Below are positions 6,786 through 8,242 of a DNA stretch of 8,242 nt, one piece after another. A model generated the notes under the pieces. That model saw nothing but the letters and a program-made list of their open reading frames with translations. It had not been told where the DNA came from and did not search any database. The DNA is from Pedobacter sp. (GTDB lineage Bacteria > Bacteroidota > Bacteroidia > Sphingobacteriales > Sphingobacteriaceae). The stretch spans positions 1 through 8,242 of the forward strand of contig JAQBOT010000189.1 in assembly GCA_028287885.1 (NCBI GenBank), written 5' to 3'. Every line of letters starts with the position of its first letter. Within the stretch, counting starts at the first letter, position 1. A program made the translations under genes and the position numbers.

Positions 6786-6801
6786 AATACTTCTCTTTAT
6801 T

Positions 6802-6813
6802 CGGTACGTACCG
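6802..6813. repeat. 12-bp perfect palindrome between msrB and the glycine-zipper gene
   Basis: CGGTACGTACCG is a perfect palindrome in the 41-base gap upstream of msrB. It is more GC-rich than its surroundings, and could be a regulator site or a small stem. It has no T tract and does not look like a terminator. Confidence 0.5.
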
Positions 6814-6826
6814 CTATATTAAACTA

Positions 6827-7594
6827 CTATTGTGATTTGTTTTTTCTCAGTGCCGCTAGGCGGGATTGCTGCTCTTCCAACCTTTTCTTTAAACGTGCAC
6901 GGCGGGCTTCATCCTGCTCAGCACCTTCCTCATGATGATCAATCCAAGACTGGAACTGCTTTTCATGGTAGTCGACATTGATATTTAGCTTCTTTTGTAG
7001 ATTGTCTCTTTTAGAGCGAAGCTCTTCCAAACTTTTACTCCACTCCTCCTTAGTAGAACCATTTGCCTCAAGGAATTTCGTTTCCGCTTGTTTGATATCA
7101 TCAGAAATCTTGCTCATTTCGGTCTGCACAGGCACATACACCTGTTCATCAAGGTTATACCTGCTGATTTGATCGGTTAATGGCAACAGCACAGTATTTA
7201 CCGGGGTCTCCCAATCCTCCCAAATGTGCGCAACCAATATGGATTTTCCATTCGGAACATTCGAAGAGACGACATCAAGATAATCTGATACACTTTCAGC
7301 TCTCAGCGTTTCCCCTGCAGAACCTGCGATCATGCCTCCGGCAACACCTACTATTAAACCTAGAGGCCCTGCCAATAGCCCAATCAATCCGCCAAGCAAA
7401 CCCCCACCCAAAGCTCCAGAACCCTGATCATCATCTTTGGCGCTCCGTATTGCAGTTTTACCATTTTCATCTTTAGTTAACACGTAGGTCTCACCTAAAG
7501 AAATGTCCTTTACGGTAGCAAGCTGTTGTATTGCTTGTAATCCTTTAAATGCTTCAACTTCACTGTTGAAGACAGCCTGTATCATCTTTTCCAT
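6827..7594 (-). CDS. Glycine-zipper DUF1269-type protein with coiled-coil tail
   Basis: This is a 255-residue protein of unknown function. Residues 1-58 form a small alpha/beta domain (MIQAVFNSEVEAFKGLQAI). A strongly glycine-rich hydrophobic segment follows (about 59-94), with GALGGGLLGGLIGLLAGPLG and then GVAGGMIAGSAGE, a glycine-zipper pattern that can insert in a membrane or pack helices. Residues 95-150 resemble the second half of DUF1269 proteins (SVSDYLDVVSSNVPNGKSIL, VAHIWEDWETPV). From about 158 to the end the chain is highly charged and predicted helical, with two coiled-coil-like stretches (158-204 and 228-252) and an Arg/Lys-rich end. The first Met was taken as start; Met4 is also possible. 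There is no signal peptide. It lies between the LOG gene (14 bases) and msrB. DUF1269 is the best family guess, from memory of motif shape. Confidence 0.8.
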   Translation of the reverse strand: MEKMIQAVFNSEVEAFKGLQAIQQLATVKDISLGETYVLTKDENGKTAIRSAKDDDQGSGALGGGLLGGLIGLLAGPLGLIVGVAGGMIAGSAGETLRAESVSDYLDVVSSNVPNGKSILVAHIWEDWETPVNTVLLPLTDQISRYNLDEQVYVPVQTEMSKISDDIKQAETKFLEANGSTKEEWSKSLEELRSKRDNLQKKLNINVDYHEKQFQSWIDHHEEGAEQDEARRARLKKRLEEQQSRLAALRKNKSQ

Positions 7595-7608
7595 AACTAT
7601 GTGTTTAT

Positions 7609-8193
7609 CTAGATCAAATTTCTATCGTGAAACCAAACCCCGTCTGGCTCAGCTGTGAATCTTAGCATCTTTTTAACCAGGATTTCTGGATCTGCCTCAT
7701 TGAACACCAAATCCCTGTTTGCGGGCTTTAAGAAGGATTTCTCTACCATAACGTCCATTTGTGCAAAAAGGTAATCGTAAAAGCCATCTACATTGAGCAC
7801 GCCGATTGCCTTCCCATGTAAGCCAAGCTGCAGCCAGGTAAGTACTTCAAAAAACTCTTCAAGGGTGCCGAAGCCACCGGGTAAAATGATAAAGCCATCT
7901 GCCAGGTCCGCCATTTTTTGCTTTCGCTCGTGCATATTGCGGGTCACGATCATTTGGGTAATGTACTTATGTCCAACTTCCTTATCCATCAGAAACTGAG
8001 GAATCACACCGGTTACTCGGCCATTTAGCTTTAACACTTCATCGGCTACAACCCCCATCACACCTACACTTCCACCACCATAAACCAAGCCAATATCCTG
8101 GGCAACCAAGGTAGCCGCAAGCTCTTGAATTACCTTTAAAAGTTTCGGATCGACATTGAAGTTGGCACAACAGTAAACACAAAACGATTTCAT
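7609..8193 (-). CDS. LOG-family protein (TIGR00730), nucleoside 5'-monophosphate phosphoribohydrolase
   Basis: This 194-residue cytoplasmic enzyme has a Rossmann-like fold. LOG proteins split N6-substituted AMP (cytokinin ribotides), and often plain AMP, into free base and ribose 5-phosphate. Seen here: an N-terminal beta strand with a cysteine-rich turn (VYCCAN), the phosphate-binding GLVYGGGSVGVMG (35-47), MHERKQKM (87-94) carrying catalytic Arg90, and the diagnostic PGGFGTLEE (105-113) with catalytic Glu113. Length fits the family norm of 180-200. It is the first gene of a probable operon with the glycine-zipper protein and msrB. In a non-plant-associated bacterium, nucleotide salvage or turnover of modified AMP is more likely than hormone production. 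Only 49 bases lie upstream in the window, so its promoter is incompletely visible. Confidence 0.95.
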   Translation of the reverse strand: MKSFCVYCCANFNVDPKLLKVIQELAATLVAQDIGLVYGGGSVGVMGVVADEVLKLNGRVTGVIPQFLMDKEVGHKYITQMIVTRNMHERKQKMADLADGFIILPGGFGTLEEFFEVLTWLQLGLHGKAIGVLNVDGFYDYLFAQMDVMVEKSFLKPANRDLVFNEADPEILVKKMLRFTAEPDGVWFHDRNLI

Positions 8194-8242
8194 CTAATAT
8201 ACTAATATGTTGTTCAAATAACAGATGTCTAAAGAAAGATCG

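Noticed and set aside
8194..8242. Promoter upstream of the LOG gene, with ATTTG at 8215-8219 complement and a repeated CTAATAT (8194-8200, 8202-8208)
   Set aside because: Only the TTTG half of a -7 element is present and the window ends too soon to see a -33 element; the AT-rich heptamer repeat may be chance.

Overview
The window looks like chromosomal DNA of a Bacteroidota bacterium, most likely a Sphingobacteriaceae member such as Pedobacter or a close relative. The reasons are moderate GC, start codons without Shine-Dalgarno sequences, -7-like elements resembling TAnnTTTG, a secreted GH20 hexosaminidase, and the overall protein style. The genus is an inference from protein character, not a database match. 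All eight genes are on the minus strand, so transcription runs from high to low coordinates. There are no RNA genes, CRISPR arrays, insertion sequences or phage genes, and no gene-free stretch longer than about 235 bases.

Right part (8193 to 6333): a probable three-gene operon. It holds a LOG-family nucleotide phosphoribohydrolase, a glycine-zipper protein of DUF1269 type with a coiled-coil tail, and a zinc-type methionine-R-sulfoxide reductase (MsrB). The gaps are 14 and 41 bases. It reads as general or stress housekeeping.

Middle part (6182 to 1730): five tightly packed genes, with junctions of 1 base, a TAATG overlap, 11 bases and 11 bases. In order they are an unrecognised small lipoprotein, a YgiB-like lipoprotein, a YgiC-like ATP-grasp ligase of the glutathionylspermidine-synthase family, an exported GH20 beta-N-acetylhexosaminidase, and a YghZ-type aldo-keto reductase. 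The cluster ends at a strong hairpin terminator (1639-1679). The YgiB/YgiC pair is known from Proteobacteria but its reaction is unresolved. Here it is joined to a second lipoprotein and to an amino-sugar-releasing enzyme. This is the most interesting part of the window.

Left part (1496 to the left edge): most of a biotin-dependent acyl-CoA carboxylase carboxyltransferase (beta) subunit, closest in motif to 3-methylcrotonyl-CoA carboxylase beta. It has its own probable promoter, and its C-terminus lies outside the window.
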